Part shown: positions 1 to 8,194 of the stretch, piece after piece
How positions within the stretch are numbered: the stretch's first letter is position 1
How the letters are laid out: every line of letters begins with the position of its first letter
The notes under the pieces: model-generated
Told to the model about the DNA's origin: nothing
Database searches by the model: none
Seen by the model: only the letters and a program-made list of their open reading frames with translations
Position numbers and translations under genes: made by a program
Origin: an uncultured Bacteroidales bacterium
GTDB lineage: Bacteria; Bacteroidota; Bacteroidia; Bacteroidales; Bacteroidaceae
NCBI GenBank assembly: GCA_902802265.1
Contig: CADCLN010000006.1
Location: 16,401 to 80,400 of the forward strand
Length of the DNA stretch: 64,000 nucleotides
Direction: 5' to 3'

Positions 1-105
1 GCTACGATTGAGCATAAACAGCACTAACATGGACCACTTGTCGCCAAAACGACTGACAACTTGCCTGATGGGACAGGCCAAATACTCTGCTTGGATATCT
101 GCCAT
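1..105 (-). CDS. HxlR-family transcriptional regulator (5' part only)
   Basis: Only the first 35 residues are in the window; the gene runs off its left edge. The N-terminus MADIQAEYLACPIRQVVSRF followed by GDKWSMLVLFML matches the start of HxlR winged-helix regulators, which have a conserved CP(I/V)R...GxKW segment and often sense redox or electrophile stress. The start is the ATG at 103-105. It is divergent from a cupin/PPOX-type pair, the usual arrangement for an HxlR protein regulating its neighbour. The target is inferred, not shown. Confidence 0.8.
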   Translation of the reverse strand, partial: MADIQAEYLACPIRQVVSRFGDKWSMLVLFMLNRS

Positions 106-120
106 AGTAACTTTTTTGTG

Positions 121-128
121 CAAAAGTA
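121..128 (-). promoter_or_regulatory. -7 promoter element of the HxlR gene
   Basis: Minus-strand TACTTTTG fits the Bacteroidetes TAnnTTTG -7 box and lies 16 bp from the ATG. The 9-bp AGTTACCAA at 135-143, just upstream of the box, is repeated as its inverse TTGGTAACT at 220-228. This could be an operator pair for the regulator. Confidence 0.5.
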
Positions 129-249
129 GCAAAAAGTTACCAAGTATCAGTCGCGCACTATGTTAATCTGCGTTAAAGGCTTTTCTGGGGAGAGCCGATG
201 ACTTCGCAATTCCTACTTTTTGGTAACTATGCCACCAAAAAGTGCCTTC

Positions 250-280
250 TTGCATAGATTGTTTTTTCGCCGTACCTTTG
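250..280 (+). promoter_or_regulatory. Promoter of the cupin gene
   Basis: TACCTTTG at 273-280 is a perfect TAnnTTTG -7 box. TTG at 250-252 sits 20 bp upstream in the -33 position. This also argues that an in-frame ATG at 220 lies upstream of the transcript and is not the real start. Confidence 0.7.
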
Positions 281-324
281 CAGCGTCAAAACAAATCAAT
301 AACATTTTAAACAAAGTAAAGACA

Positions 325-780
325 ATGAAACAGATTGAGACTATTAAGACAGGCAAGAATTTTGCCGCAGTGAGTGTAGGTAAAATGAGTGAGATTATTG
401 AGCACGAACTCCCTATGGGTCCCGACTTCACACTCAAAGGAAAAGTGTTTGCAGGTCAGGCCGTTGGTGCCACAGGCAGCGAACTGAGTTTTCAGACACT
501 GGTTCCAGGCCAGGACAGCGGTTTCCTGCACACACACAAGACGCACGAAGAGCTGTATATCATCCTGAAGGGTGAGGGACTGTATCAGGTTGACGGCGAA
601 ATCTTCCCTGTCAGCGAGGGCACCATCATCCGTGTTTCGCCCGACGGCAAACGTGCGCTGAAGAACACGGGAACAGAAAGCCTCACGATGCTCTGTATCC
701 AGTACAAGGCCAATGCTTTCACAGAAGCCGACAGCCCCATGACCGACGGTGTTATCCTGAAGGACGAACTGACATGGTAA
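325..780 (+). CDS. Cupin-domain protein
   Basis: A 151-residue single-domain cupin. The first conserved motif is visible as GFLHTHKTHEELYIILKGEG (two His, then Glu, typical metal ligands) and the second as VSEGTIIRVSPDGKRALKN, which lacks the usual second-motif His. Cupins of this size include sugar isomerases, dioxygenases and small-molecule binders; no substrate can be assigned. I start at 325 because the promoter box at 273-280 lies inside the longer in-frame reading. The next gene overlaps its last codons, so the two are probably co-translated. Confidence 0.85.
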   Translation: MKQIETIKTGKNFAAVSVGKMSEIIEHELPMGPDFTLKGKVFAGQAVGATGSELSFQTLVPGQDSGFLHTHKTHEELYIILKGEGLYQVDGEIFPVSEGTIIRVSPDGKRALKNTGTESLTMLCIQYKANAFTEADSPMTDGVILKDELTW

Positions 781-1232
781 CAAGCATGGAAAGGGCTTTG
801 CAATTCCTGCGCAACCACAACGAGGTGGCTTTCGCTACAAGCGAAGGTCACCTTCCCAAATTGCGTATGTTCCAGATAATGAAGCAGGAGGGAAACACAC
901 TTTACTTTGCCACGTCTGCAAAGAAGGCGGTGTTTCGTGAACTGAAGCAAAATCCCAACGTGGAGCTGTTGGCATATACCAACAACATTTCCGTCCGTTG
1001 CGCCGGCATGGTGAATTTCCATGTGGAAGACACCGTCAAGCGTTGGATTTACGAGCACAACGATGTGCTGAGCCGCCTCTACGAAAGCTATGACCAGATG
1101 GAATATTTCTGCCTCCCCATTGCCGAAATGGATTACTACGACCTCTCCCCTACACCACCCGTGTTCCTCCACTTCGACTTGATGGCTGGCGAAGTTGGCA
1201 AAGGATTCGTAGGCGACCAATTCAGCCAATAG
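774..1232 (+). CDS. Pyridoxamine 5'-phosphate oxidase-family flavoprotein
   Basis: A 152-residue split-barrel protein of the PPOX/FMN-binding superfamily. The segments EVAFATSEGHLPKLRMF and NTLYFATSAKKAVFREL are the usual first beta strands and flavin-contacting helix, and VELLAY follows. Small PPOX-like proteins bind FMN, F420 or heme and are mostly of unknown substrate. The ATG at 774 overlaps the cupin stop (7 bp); an alternative ATG is at 786 and removes four residues. Likely co-transcribed with the cupin and possibly under control of the divergent HxlR protein. Confidence 0.8.
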   Translation: MVTSMERALQFLRNHNEVAFATSEGHLPKLRMFQIMKQEGNTLYFATSAKKAVFRELKQNPNVELLAYTNNISVRCAGMVNFHVEDTVKRWIYEHNDVLSRLYESYDQMEYFCLPIAEMDYYDLSPTPPVFLHFDLMAGEVGKGFVGDQFSQ

Positions 1233-1260
1233 CCGCAATCCCGAAAGCCGTAGAAAAAAG

Positions 1261-1302
1261 AAATGGGTGCATCGTTCACATTGTGAGGATGTACCCATTT
1301 TT
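1261..1302. terminator. Bidirectional intrinsic terminator
   Basis: Inverted arms AAATGGGTGCATC and GATGTACCCATTT (one mismatch) enclose a short loop, followed by Ts on the plus strand; the minus-strand reading also runs into a T-rich stretch. It sits between the convergent PPOX-type gene and tsf. Confidence 0.75.
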
Positions 1303-1322
1303 ATGTATTTGTAACGAATTGA

Positions 1323-2315
1323 TTACTCAGCGCGCAGTGTATAACGCTTGAAGTCAGTGATGGTCAGTTCCTTGTCGATGGACTGGAGGTACTGCTTCAC
1401 ACTGATCTTGCTGTCGTCGATGTATGCCTGGTCGAGGAGGCAGTTCTCCTTGAAGAACTTGTTGAGCATACCCTGAGCGATGTTCTGAATCATCTGCTCG
1501 GGCAGACTGGCTGCCTTCTCTTCGGCTACGGTCTTCTTGATTTCACGAGCCTTGGCTGCGTCTTCAGCTGTAATCCAGCCTTTTGCCTGATTTGACTCGA
1601 TGTGGTCTTCGCTGTCAACATGAGCGGGGTTGATGCCGGCCTTTTTCAGTGCGACCTCAACTGCCTTGGCAATCTGGTTGTCCTTGGCTTTTTCGATGTC
1701 TGCCTTCAGCTCGGCATCTTTTGTGGCCTGTGGAACTGATGCTTCGTCGAGGGCAACTGGGTTCATGGCAGCTACCTGCATGGCGATGTTCTTGCCTACT
1801 TGCTCGTCTGTCTTCTTGTTCAGAGCAACGAGTGTGCACAGGAAATTGCCAGCCATGTGGTTGTAGGCGATGATGTTTTCGCCTTCTACTGTTGCATAGC
1901 CGTCGAGTTCCATCTTTTCGCCAGTGACACCTGAGCGGTTCACAACGGCATCTGCCACAGTTTCGCCATTGACGGTAAGAGCTTTAACTTCGTCCAGAGT
2001 CTTGGCTTTAGCTGCCACAGCTGCATCGATGATGGCGTTTGCAAGAGCTACGAAGTCTGCATTCTTTGCCACGAAGTCGGTTTCACACTTCAGGGCAATC
2101 ATTGCACCAAAGTTGCCGTCAACCTTGGCGAGCACGCAACCTTCTGCTGCTTCGCGGTCTGAACGCTTTGCAGCAACGAGCTGACCCTTCTTGCGAAGGA
2201 TTTCCATCGCTGCATCCATGTCGCCATTGGCTTCTGTGAGTGCTTTCTTACAGTCCATCAGACCTGCCTGGGTCTTTTGGCGGAGTTTATTGATATCTGC
2301 TAATGTAATAGCCAT
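1323..2315 (-). CDS. tsf: Elongation factor Ts
   Basis: 330 residues, within the bacterial EF-Ts range. The N-terminal UBA-like domain (about 1-45, with LRQKTQAGLMDCKKAL) is followed by the hallmark TDFVAKN at 79-85, which contacts EF-Tu. EF-Ts catalyses GDP release from EF-Tu in translation elongation. It is last in the order rplM-rpsI-rpsB-tsf, 36 bp after rpsB, as is common in bacteria. Confidence 0.97.
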   Translation of the reverse strand: MAITLADINKLRQKTQAGLMDCKKALTEANGDMDAAMEILRKKGQLVAAKRSDREAAEGCVLAKVDGNFGAMIALKCETDFVAKNADFVALANAIIDAAVAAKAKTLDEVKALTVNGETVADAVVNRSGVTGEKMELDGYATVEGENIIAYNHMAGNFLCTLVALNKKTDEQVGKNIAMQVAAMNPVALDEASVPQATKDAELKADIEKAKDNQIAKAVEVALKKAGINPAHVDSEDHIESNQAKGWITAEDAAKAREIKKTVAEEKAASLPEQMIQNIAQGMLNKFFKENCLLDQAYIDDSKISVKQYLQSIDKELTITDFKRYTLRAE

Positions 2316-2351
2316 AGTCTTATTTTCGATTTATAAATTACTATAAATTAT

Positions 2352-3125
2352 TTATTCTGCTTCAGGGGCTTCTTCTTCTGCAGGAGATTCTTCTTCGCCC
2401 TGTGTTTCGCCAGCAGCGTCCATGTCAACCTTTTCGGTCTTGCGCTCGTCGATGCCTTCCTGAATGGCGTCGCAGAGAACACTGAGGATGACTTCGATAG
2501 ATTTGGTTGAATCGTCGTTTGCAGGAATTACGAAGTCGATGTCGTTGGGGTTGGAGTTAGTATCTACCATTGCAAATACAGGAATGCCCAGACGGTTGGC
2601 CTCTGCTACGGCAATGTGTTCCTTCATGACGTCAACCACGAAGATGGCTGAAGGCAGACGGGTGAGGTCGGCGATAGAGCCGAGGTTCTTCTCCAGCTTG
2701 GCACGCTTGCGCTGAATTTGGAGGTTTTCACGCTTTGAGAGTTTGTCGTATGTGCCATCGGCCAACAGTTTGTCGATGTTTGACATTTTGCGGACTGCCT
2801 TACGAATGGTGGGGAAGTTGGTAAGCATACCGCCTGGCCAACGTTCAATCACGTAGGGCATACCTACAGAGGCAGCCTTTTCTGCGATGATGTCCTTTGC
2901 CTGTTTCTTGGTGCCGACGAAGAGGATGCGCTTGCCACTCTTGGCAATCTGCTTCATGGCTTCGGCAGCCTGTTCTGTCTTTGCAACTGTCTTGTGGAGG
3001 TCGATGATGTGGATGCCGTTGCGCTCCATGAAGATATAAGGAGCCATTGCGGGGTTCCACTTGCGCTTAAGGTGACCAAAATGTGCGCCTGCTGCGAGCA
3101 GGGTATCAAAATCTATTCTTGCCAT
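2352..3125 (-). CDS. rpsB: 30S ribosomal protein S2
   Basis: 257 residues. The start DTLLAAGAHFGHLKRKWNPAMAPYIF and the internal VIERWPGGMLTNFPTIRK are diagnostic of S2. The C-terminus is a strongly acidic tail (about 25 residues rich in Glu), common in Bacteroidetes S2. S2 binds the 30S head/body junction late in assembly with S1. It is preceded by a 114-bp gap after rpsI holding a potential hairpin (3178-3216). Confidence 0.98.
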   Translation of the reverse strand: MARIDFDTLLAAGAHFGHLKRKWNPAMAPYIFMERNGIHIIDLHKTVAKTEQAAEAMKQIAKSGKRILFVGTKKQAKDIIAEKAASVGMPYVIERWPGGMLTNFPTIRKAVRKMSNIDKLLADGTYDKLSKRENLQIQRKRAKLEKNLGSIADLTRLPSAIFVVDVMKEHIAVAEANRLGIPVFAMVDTNSNPNDIDFVIPANDDSTKSIEVILSVLCDAIQEGIDERKTEKVDMDAAGETQGEEESPAEEEAPEAE

Positions 3126-3177
3126 AATCCTTTTTGTTTGTTTACTTTCTTTTTAGTTAATAGTTTGTTTGTTAACC

Positions 3178-3216
3178 AACCACAGGGTAGCCGCTATGCT
3201 GCGAGTCTCTGCGGTT
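3178..3216 (-). promoter_or_regulatory. Hairpin in the rpsI-rpsB gap
   Basis: On the minus strand AACCGCAG and CTGTGGTT can pair (one G-U) around an inner GC-rich segment. It lies about 50 nt upstream of the rpsB start. It could be an autoregulatory or attenuation structure for rpsB-tsf; this is inference from one sequence only. Confidence 0.3.
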
Positions 3217-3239
3217 TAGATACTAAACATTTCGCTATG

Positions 3240-3629
3240 TTAACGCTTAGAGAACTGGAAGCGACGGCGTGCCTTTGGACGACCTGGCTTCTTGCGTTCA
3301 ACAACACGTGAGTCACGAGTGATAAAGCCTTCAGCGCGGAGTGCCTTCTTGTCTTCTTCATTGATTTTCACAAGAGCACGAGCGATAGCAAGGCGGAGTG
3401 CCTGGCTCTGGCCTGTGTAGCCACCACCGCAAAGATTTGCCTTGATGTCGTACTTCTCGACTACGCCAAGAAGGTTGAGGGGCTGCTTTACGACGAATTG
3501 AACGAGTTCTGATGGGAAATAGTCTGCGAGTTCGCGCTTATTGATGATGATTTTACCAGTACCTTCTGTCAGGTAAACACGGGCAACAGCGGCCTTGCGG
3601 CGACCGAGTGCATTAATTACTTCTGCCAT
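3240..3629 (-). CDS. rpsI: 30S ribosomal protein S9
   Basis: 129 residues, the usual S9 length. Core motif GGGYTGQSQALRLAIARALV and the basic C-terminal tail ending RRRFQFSKR are diagnostic; the terminal SKR reaches the P-site tRNA in known ribosomes. The gene starts 12 bp after rplM, the usual L13-S9 pairing. Confidence 0.98.
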   Translation of the reverse strand: MAEVINALGRRKAAVARVYLTEGTGKIIINKRELADYFPSELVQFVVKQPLNLLGVVEKYDIKANLCGGGYTGQSQALRLAIARALVKINEEDKKALRAEGFITRDSRVVERKKPGRPKARRRFQFSKR

Positions 3630-3641
3630 ATACCTTGCTGC

Positions 3642-4109
3642 TTATTTTAATGTGTTAATATCAAGTGAAATGGGCTTCTGAGCCTGCATGTTGTGCTCTG
3701 GACCTTCAAAAACCTTCAGGTGGCTGGGAGCTGAGAGATGTCTGCCAAGAATGCCTTTGGGGAGCATTCCCTTGATGGCATGGCGCAGAATCTTCTCGTA
3801 ACCATTGGCACGCTTGGTCATGTCTGCAAATGTAGCCTTTTTCTGACCGCCAGCATATCCCGAGAAGGTGATATACAGCTTCTGAGTTTCTTTTGCACCT
3901 GACACTTGAATCTTGTTTGCATTGATGATGATGACATTGTCACCGCAGTCCATGTTCGGAGTAAAACATGGCTTGTACTTGCCACGAAGTACTTGTGCTA
4001 CTTTAGATGCCAGACGACCGAGTGTCTGTCCTGATGCATCTACAACAACCCACTGCTTGTTGGCAGCTTCGGTGTTGACGTAGTTTGTCTTAAAACTTAA
4101 AGTGTTCAT
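3642..4109 (-). CDS. rplM: 50S ribosomal protein L13
   Basis: 155 residues. WVVVDASGQTLGRLASKVAQ, DNVIIINANKIQVSG and the KGMLPKGILGRHLS segment identify L13, an early 50S assembly protein that binds 23S rRNA. First gene of a ribosomal operon with rpsI, rpsB and tsf downstream. Transcription probably starts near 4320, leaving an unusually long leader of about 210 nt. Confidence 0.98.
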   Translation of the reverse strand: MNTLSFKTNYVNTEAANKQWVVVDASGQTLGRLASKVAQVLRGKYKPCFTPNMDCGDNVIIINANKIQVSGAKETQKLYITFSGYAGGQKKATFADMTKRANGYEKILRHAIKGMLPKGILGRHLSAPSHLKVFEGPEHNMQAQKPISLDINTLK

Positions 4110-4320
4110 TTAAATAAATAATGTGTAATAAAAGTTTGTAAAATCTCGGCTTCTTCCACCGAGCACCCGACGCTTGTCGCAGTGTTTTGTGCCCACAGTG
4201 CGTTGCATCTGCTCTCTGCGGGTTTTGTAATCGGTGATTCTCGGACCGCCATTCCGGCTAATAGAATGTGCTATCCACACACAGATTTAGACTCATAAAC
4301 ATGAGCCCTCGATAATAATC
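4110..4320 (-). ncRNA. Candidate structured 5' leader of the rplM operon
   Basis: The region between the -7 box and the rplM ATG carries no ORF but several local hairpins: CTCGG/CCGAG (4145-4163), CGAC/GTCG (4168-4179) and a CTCAT/ATGAG pair near its 5' end. The length and pairing suggest a ribosomal-protein leader that could be bound by L13 or S9 for autoregulation. I judge structure by eye only; covariation across relatives is needed. Confidence 0.45.
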
Positions 4321-4326
4321 GGCTTG

Positions 4327-4357
4327 CAAAGGTACAGTTTTTCCACTTTACAGCAAA
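4327..4357 (-). promoter_or_regulatory. Promoter of the rplM-rpsI-rpsB-tsf operon
   Basis: Minus-strand TTTG (4354-4357), 19-bp spacer, TACCTTTG (4327-4334): a textbook Bacteroidetes -33/-7 pair. It is back to back with the promoter of the radical SAM gene, with only 16 bp between the two -33 elements. Confidence 0.8.
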
Positions 4358-4373
4358 AGTTTTGTTGATTTAT

Positions 4374-4405
4374 TTTGCTGAACTGGTTCATTTTTTATAC
4401 TTTTG
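4374..4405 (+). promoter_or_regulatory. Promoter of the radical SAM gene
   Basis: TTTG at 4374-4377, a 20-bp spacer and TACTTTTG at 4398-4405 match the Bacteroidetes consensus. The ATG at 4439 follows 33 bp downstream. Confidence 0.75.
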
Positions 4406-4438
4406 CAAAGTAAAAATAGCAAAATGTTTTCTGTCTGA

Positions 4439-5359
4439 ATGCAATTATACAACGAATATGGTCCGTGGATGGCCCAACGAATGGGGTGCAAAGTGCAAAA
4501 AATTTCCATCAATGCTGGGTTTACTTGTCCCAACCGTGACGGCACTGTCGGCACAGGGGGATGTACCTATTGCAACAACCAGACTTTCAACCCTGCTTAT
4601 TGTGAAACGCAGAAGGGCGTGACACAGCAGCTGGAAGAGGGGAAGTTGTTTTTCAGGCGCAAATATCCGACGATGAAATATTTGGCGTATTTTCAGGCTT
4701 ATACGAATACTTACGGTTCGCTTGATTTGTTGAGAGCCAAATATGAAGAGGCTCTCCGTGTGCCAGATGTCGTGGGACTGGTCATCGGCACACGCCCCGA
4801 CTGTATGCCTGACCCGTTGCTTGACTATTTGGAGAAACTTAACCGGCAGCACACCGTCATTGTGGAGTATGGTGTGGAGTCTATTTATGACAGGACTTTG
4901 CAGCGAATCAATCGAGGTCACACGCAAGCACAAAGTGTTGATGCCATTCGGCGCACTGCTGCACGGGGCATCCCTGTGGGCATTCATGTCATTTTGGGGT
5001 TACCTGGCGAGAGTAACGAAATGATTCTCAATGAGGCCAAAGTTCTTTCAGGCTTACCTATCACTACACTGAAGTTGCACCAAATACAGCTTATCAGGGG
5101 TACACGCATGGCGGAAGAATATGCAGAGTGTCCCGCTGATTTTCATTTGTTCTCCGTGGATGAATATATTGACCTCGTCATCGAATTCATCTGTCTGCTG
5201 CGTCCCGATATTGTCTTGGAGCGTTTTGTGTCTCAATCTCCAGCTTCGTTGCTTGCCACGCCTGGTTGGGGGCTGAAGAATTATGAATTTACAGAAAAGC
5301 TCCGCAAACGCATGGTGGAAAGAAATATGTGGCAGGGAAAACTGTTTGGGCAATCGTAA
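4439..5359 (+). CDS. Radical SAM protein, TIGR01212/YhcC family
   Basis: 306 residues. The first conserved block ISINAGFTCPNRDG begins at residue 22; the cluster cysteines are C30, C42 and C45 (Cx11CxxC), the wide spacing characteristic of this family instead of the classic Cx3CxxC. Later blocks YFQAYTNTY, VVGLVIGTRPDC and VEYGVESIYDRTL follow the TIGR01212 pattern. Members are SAM-dependent [4Fe-4S] enzymes of uncertain substrate, thought to act in RNA modification. It stands alone, with its own promoter. Confidence 0.88.
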   Translation: MQLYNEYGPWMAQRMGCKVQKISINAGFTCPNRDGTVGTGGCTYCNNQTFNPAYCETQKGVTQQLEEGKLFFRRKYPTMKYLAYFQAYTNTYGSLDLLRAKYEEALRVPDVVGLVIGTRPDCMPDPLLDYLEKLNRQHTVIVEYGVESIYDRTLQRINRGHTQAQSVDAIRRTAARGIPVGIHVILGLPGESNEMILNEAKVLSGLPITTLKLHQIQLIRGTRMAEEYAECPADFHLFSVDEYIDLVIEFICLLRPDIVLERFVSQSPASLLATPGWGLKNYEFTEKLRKRMVERNMWQGKLFGQS

Positions 5360-5488
5360 ATAAAATAATTTCTTTCGCTTGTGTGATAAAAGGGTTTTCT
5401 TTTGTTTTTTGGAGTCGCTGCAAGCGTAAAACATTTTGTGCCAAGCTATTTTTTTACGATTACTATAGGGTATGTCATAATAAAATCG

Positions 5489-5496
5489 TACCTTTG
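5489..5496 (+). promoter_or_regulatory. -7 element of the CCA-transferase gene
   Basis: TACCTTTG, 25 bp upstream of the ATG at 5522. The preceding 130 bp are AT-rich and contain no ORF. Confidence 0.65.
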
Positions 5497-5521
5497 CACG
5501 CTTTAGAATTATTACATTGTG

Positions 5522-6973
5522 ATGAAACATTTGACAAGAGAAGATATACAGCAGGCACTAAGCCTCCCCATTTTTAAGATTATCGGCGAAACAGCAGACC
5601 AGCTGAACATGGAGTGTTACGTGATTGGCGGCTGGGTGCGTGATTTGTTCCTGCAACGTTCCTCCCAAGACATTGATGTGGTGGTGGTGGGTGGAGGCAT
5701 TGAGCGACCTGGCATTGTCCTTGCCGAGGCCTTGAAGAAGAAGCTCGACAAGGCGAACATTGCCATTTTCCGCAACTTTGGCACGGCGCAACTGAAGTAT
5801 AACCACATGGAAGTGGAGTTTGTCGGTGCACGTCGCGAAAGTTACGACCGCAATTCACGCAAGCCCATTACGGAAGACGGTACTTTGGAGGAAGACCAGA
5901 ACCGCCGCGACTTTACCATCAACGCCATGGCGCTGTGTCTGAACCATGCACGTTTCGGTGAACTGATTGACCCCTTCAACGGCATCGATGATCTGGAAGA
6001 CAGAATCATCGCCACTCCACTCAATCCGGACATCACCTTCAGCGATGACCCGCTGCGCATGATGCGGTGCATCCGTTTTGCCACTCAGCTGAACTTCTAC
6101 ATTGAGGATGAAACATTTGAGGCTTTGGAACAAAATAGGGATCGCATCAAAATCATCAGCGGAGAACGCATTGCTGACGAACTGAACAAAATCATCCTGG
6201 CTCCCATCCCTTCAAAGGGTTTCATTGACCTGGACCGTTGCGGACTGCTGGAAATCATTTTCCCTGAACTGGCAGCTTTGCAGGGAGTGGAAACCCGCAA
6301 CGGAAGGAGGCATAAGGACAATTTTTACCACACATTGGAGGTTCTTGACAATGTGGCAAAAATGCAAGAGACGCCTTCGCTCTGGCTGCGTTGGGCTGCC
6401 CTACTCCATGACATTGGCAAACCAAAGTCGAAGCGTTGGGACAATCTGCTGGGCTGGACGTTCCACAACCACAACAACATCGGAGCCAAGATGATTCCCA
6501 ATATCTTCCGAAGAATGAAGCTGCCCATGAACGAGAAGATGAAGTACGTGCAAAAGTTGGTAGAACTGCACATGCGTCCCATCGTAATTGCCGACGAAGA
6601 AGTGACTGACAGCGCCGTGCGCCGACTGCTGTTCGAAGCTGGCGATGACATCGATGACCTGATGTTGCTGTGCACAGCTGATATCACTTCGAAAAATGAA
6701 GAAAAGAAACGCCGATTCCGTCAGAACTTTGAATTGGTACGTCAAAAACTGATTGAGATAGAAGAGAAAGACCGCATCCGCAACTTCCAGCCTCCTGTGA
6801 GTGGCGAGGAAATCATGGAACTGTTTAACCTGAAGCCGTGTCCGACTGTGGGTGTTCTGAAAAATGCCGTCAAAGATGCCATTCTGGACGGCAAAATTCC
6901 CAATGAATACGAGGCGGCAAAAGCTTTGTTGTTAAAAGAAGCCGAAAAAATAGGACTCAGCGCAAAGTTTTAA
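5522..6973 (+). CDS. CCA tRNA nucleotidyltransferase / poly(A) polymerase family with HD domain
   Basis: 483 residues. The class II nucleotidyltransferase signature GGWVRD (about 36-41) and the metal-binding DID (about 50-52) are present, followed by RRDFTINAMAL and the RNA/nucleotide-binding region. A central HD domain is seen as LLHDIGKPKSKRW (about 290) with a later HNHNNIGAKM. The enzyme adds or repairs the 3'-CCA end of tRNAs; the HD part may give phosphohydrolase activity. I prefer the ATG at 5522 to the GTG one codon upstream. Bacteroidetes usually have one such enzyme; a poly(A) polymerase role cannot be excluded. Confidence 0.88.
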   Translation: MKHLTREDIQQALSLPIFKIIGETADQLNMECYVIGGWVRDLFLQRSSQDIDVVVVGGGIERPGIVLAEALKKKLDKANIAIFRNFGTAQLKYNHMEVEFVGARRESYDRNSRKPITEDGTLEEDQNRRDFTINAMALCLNHARFGELIDPFNGIDDLEDRIIATPLNPDITFSDDPLRMMRCIRFATQLNFYIEDETFEALEQNRDRIKIISGERIADELNKIILAPIPSKGFIDLDRCGLLEIIFPELAALQGVETRNGRRHKDNFYHTLEVLDNVAKMQETPSLWLRWAALLHDIGKPKSKRWDNLLGWTFHNHNNIGAKMIPNIFRRMKLPMNEKMKYVQKLVELHMRPIVIADEEVTDSAVRRLLFEAGDDIDDLMLLCTADITSKNEEKKRRFRQNFELVRQKLIEIEEKDRIRNFQPPVSGEEIMELFNLKPCPTVGVLKNAVKDAILDGKIPNEYEAAKALLLKEAEKIGLSAKF

Positions 6974-6985
6974 TAAAATAATGTG

Positions 6986-6993
6986 TATCTTTG
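6986..6993 (+). promoter_or_regulatory. -7 element of the GH105 gene
   Basis: TATCTTTG, 62 bp upstream of the ATG at 7056. It begins just 12 bp after the previous stop, so an ORF start at 6981 would be inside the promoter and is rejected. Confidence 0.65.
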
Positions 6994-7055
6994 CGCCCGA
7001 CAAAACCAAGAATTATCATATTCAACAGACAAATAACATCAAAAACATATACACG

Positions 7056-8171
7056 ATGAAAGCACTCTTAACACTTGCTCTCGGCGCATCACTGTTTGCA
7101 CAGAGCGTCGTGGCACAAACCAAGCAGGAGGTCATCTCCACCATTGAGAAAGTCAACAACTATTGGCAGTCGCACAATTCTGCCCAGTGCAGAGGTTTTT
7201 GGGACAATGCGGCTTACTTCACAGGGAATCAGGCTGTATATGAGCTTACTGGCAAGCAGGACTATTTGGACTATGCCATTGAGTGGGCTGAATACAACAA
7301 ATGGAAAGGTGCCACTCAGCGCGACAAGTCGAAGTGGCGTTACCAGACGTATGGCGAAGGCGCGGACTTTGTGCTCTTTGCCGACTGGCAGATTTGTTTC
7401 CAAGTCTATATTGACCTGTACAAACTGGAACACAGGGCTGAACGGCTGGAGCGTTGCCTGGAAGTGATGTGCTACCAGGCCAGCACCCCTCAGAAAGATT
7501 ACTGGTGGTGGGCAGATGCACTGTACATGGGAATGCCTATTTTCTCGAAACTTTACTCCGTGACTCACGATCAGAAACTGCTCGACAAGCAATATGAATG
7601 TTACCGCTGGACGGACAGCCTGCTGTTCGACACCGAGGCACAGCTTTACTACCGTGACGGCAAATATGTCTATCCGAAGGTGAAGACAGCTTGCAATGAG
7701 GGCAAGAGTTTTTGGGCACGCGGTGCAGGTTGGGTGTTGGCAGGACTTGCCAAGGTGCTGCAAGATATGCCCAAAGACTGCAAATACCGCGCATTCTATG
7801 TGGACCGTTTCAAGAAATTGGCAGCAGGCGTAAAGGCTTGTCAGCAGGAAGGTGGTTACTGGAGCCGATCCATGCTTTGCGAAAACGATGCTCCAGGTTA
7901 TGAAACCAGCGGTACGGCATTTTTCACCTACGGTATATTGTGGGGCGTGAACAACGGCATTTTGCCTGCAAAAGATTACCAAAACTGCATTGAGAAAGCA
8001 TGGAATTATCTCTACACGAAAGCTTTGCAACCAGACGGCAGCATTGGCTTTGTACAGCCCATTGGCGAAAAGCCCGACCCAACACGCACTGTGGATGCTC
8101 ACTCACAGGCTCCTTTTGGTACAGGTGCATGGCTGTTGGCCGCTTGTGAATATACCCGATATATAAAATAA
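7056..8171 (+). CDS. Glycoside hydrolase family 105-like unsaturated glycuronyl hydrolase
   Basis: 371 residues with a signal peptide (MKALLTLALGASLFAQSVVA). The (alpha/alpha)6-barrel blocks RGFWDNAAYFTGNQAVYELT, WWWADALYMGMP and FWARGAGWVLAGLAKVL match GH105/GH88-type enzymes, which remove the unsaturated uronic acid left by polysaccharide lyases, classically from rhamnogalacturonan. Exported to the periplasm by prediction. No SusC/SusD or lyase genes lie nearby, so this is a stand-alone enzyme and the substrate is unproven. Confidence 0.82.
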   Translation: MKALLTLALGASLFAQSVVAQTKQEVISTIEKVNNYWQSHNSAQCRGFWDNAAYFTGNQAVYELTGKQDYLDYAIEWAEYNKWKGATQRDKSKWRYQTYGEGADFVLFADWQICFQVYIDLYKLEHRAERLERCLEVMCYQASTPQKDYWWWADALYMGMPIFSKLYSVTHDQKLLDKQYECYRWTDSLLFDTEAQLYYRDGKYVYPKVKTACNEGKSFWARGAGWVLAGLAKVLQDMPKDCKYRAFYVDRFKKLAAGVKACQQEGGYWSRSMLCENDAPGYETSGTAFFTYGILWGVNNGILPAKDYQNCIEKAWNYLYTKALQPDGSIGFVQPIGEKPDPTRTVDAHSQAPFGTGAWLLAACEYTRYIK

Positions 8172-8194
8172 AAGATTCACATTTTAATTCAATC

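Noticed and set aside
7089-8102. Long antisense frame inside the GH105 gene
   Set aside because: No promoter, no domain and full overlap with a well-supported signal-peptide protein.
7056-8171. Polysaccharide utilisation locus around the GH105 gene
   Set aside because: No SusC/SusD, lyase or hybrid two-component gene is nearby; neighbours are housekeeping.
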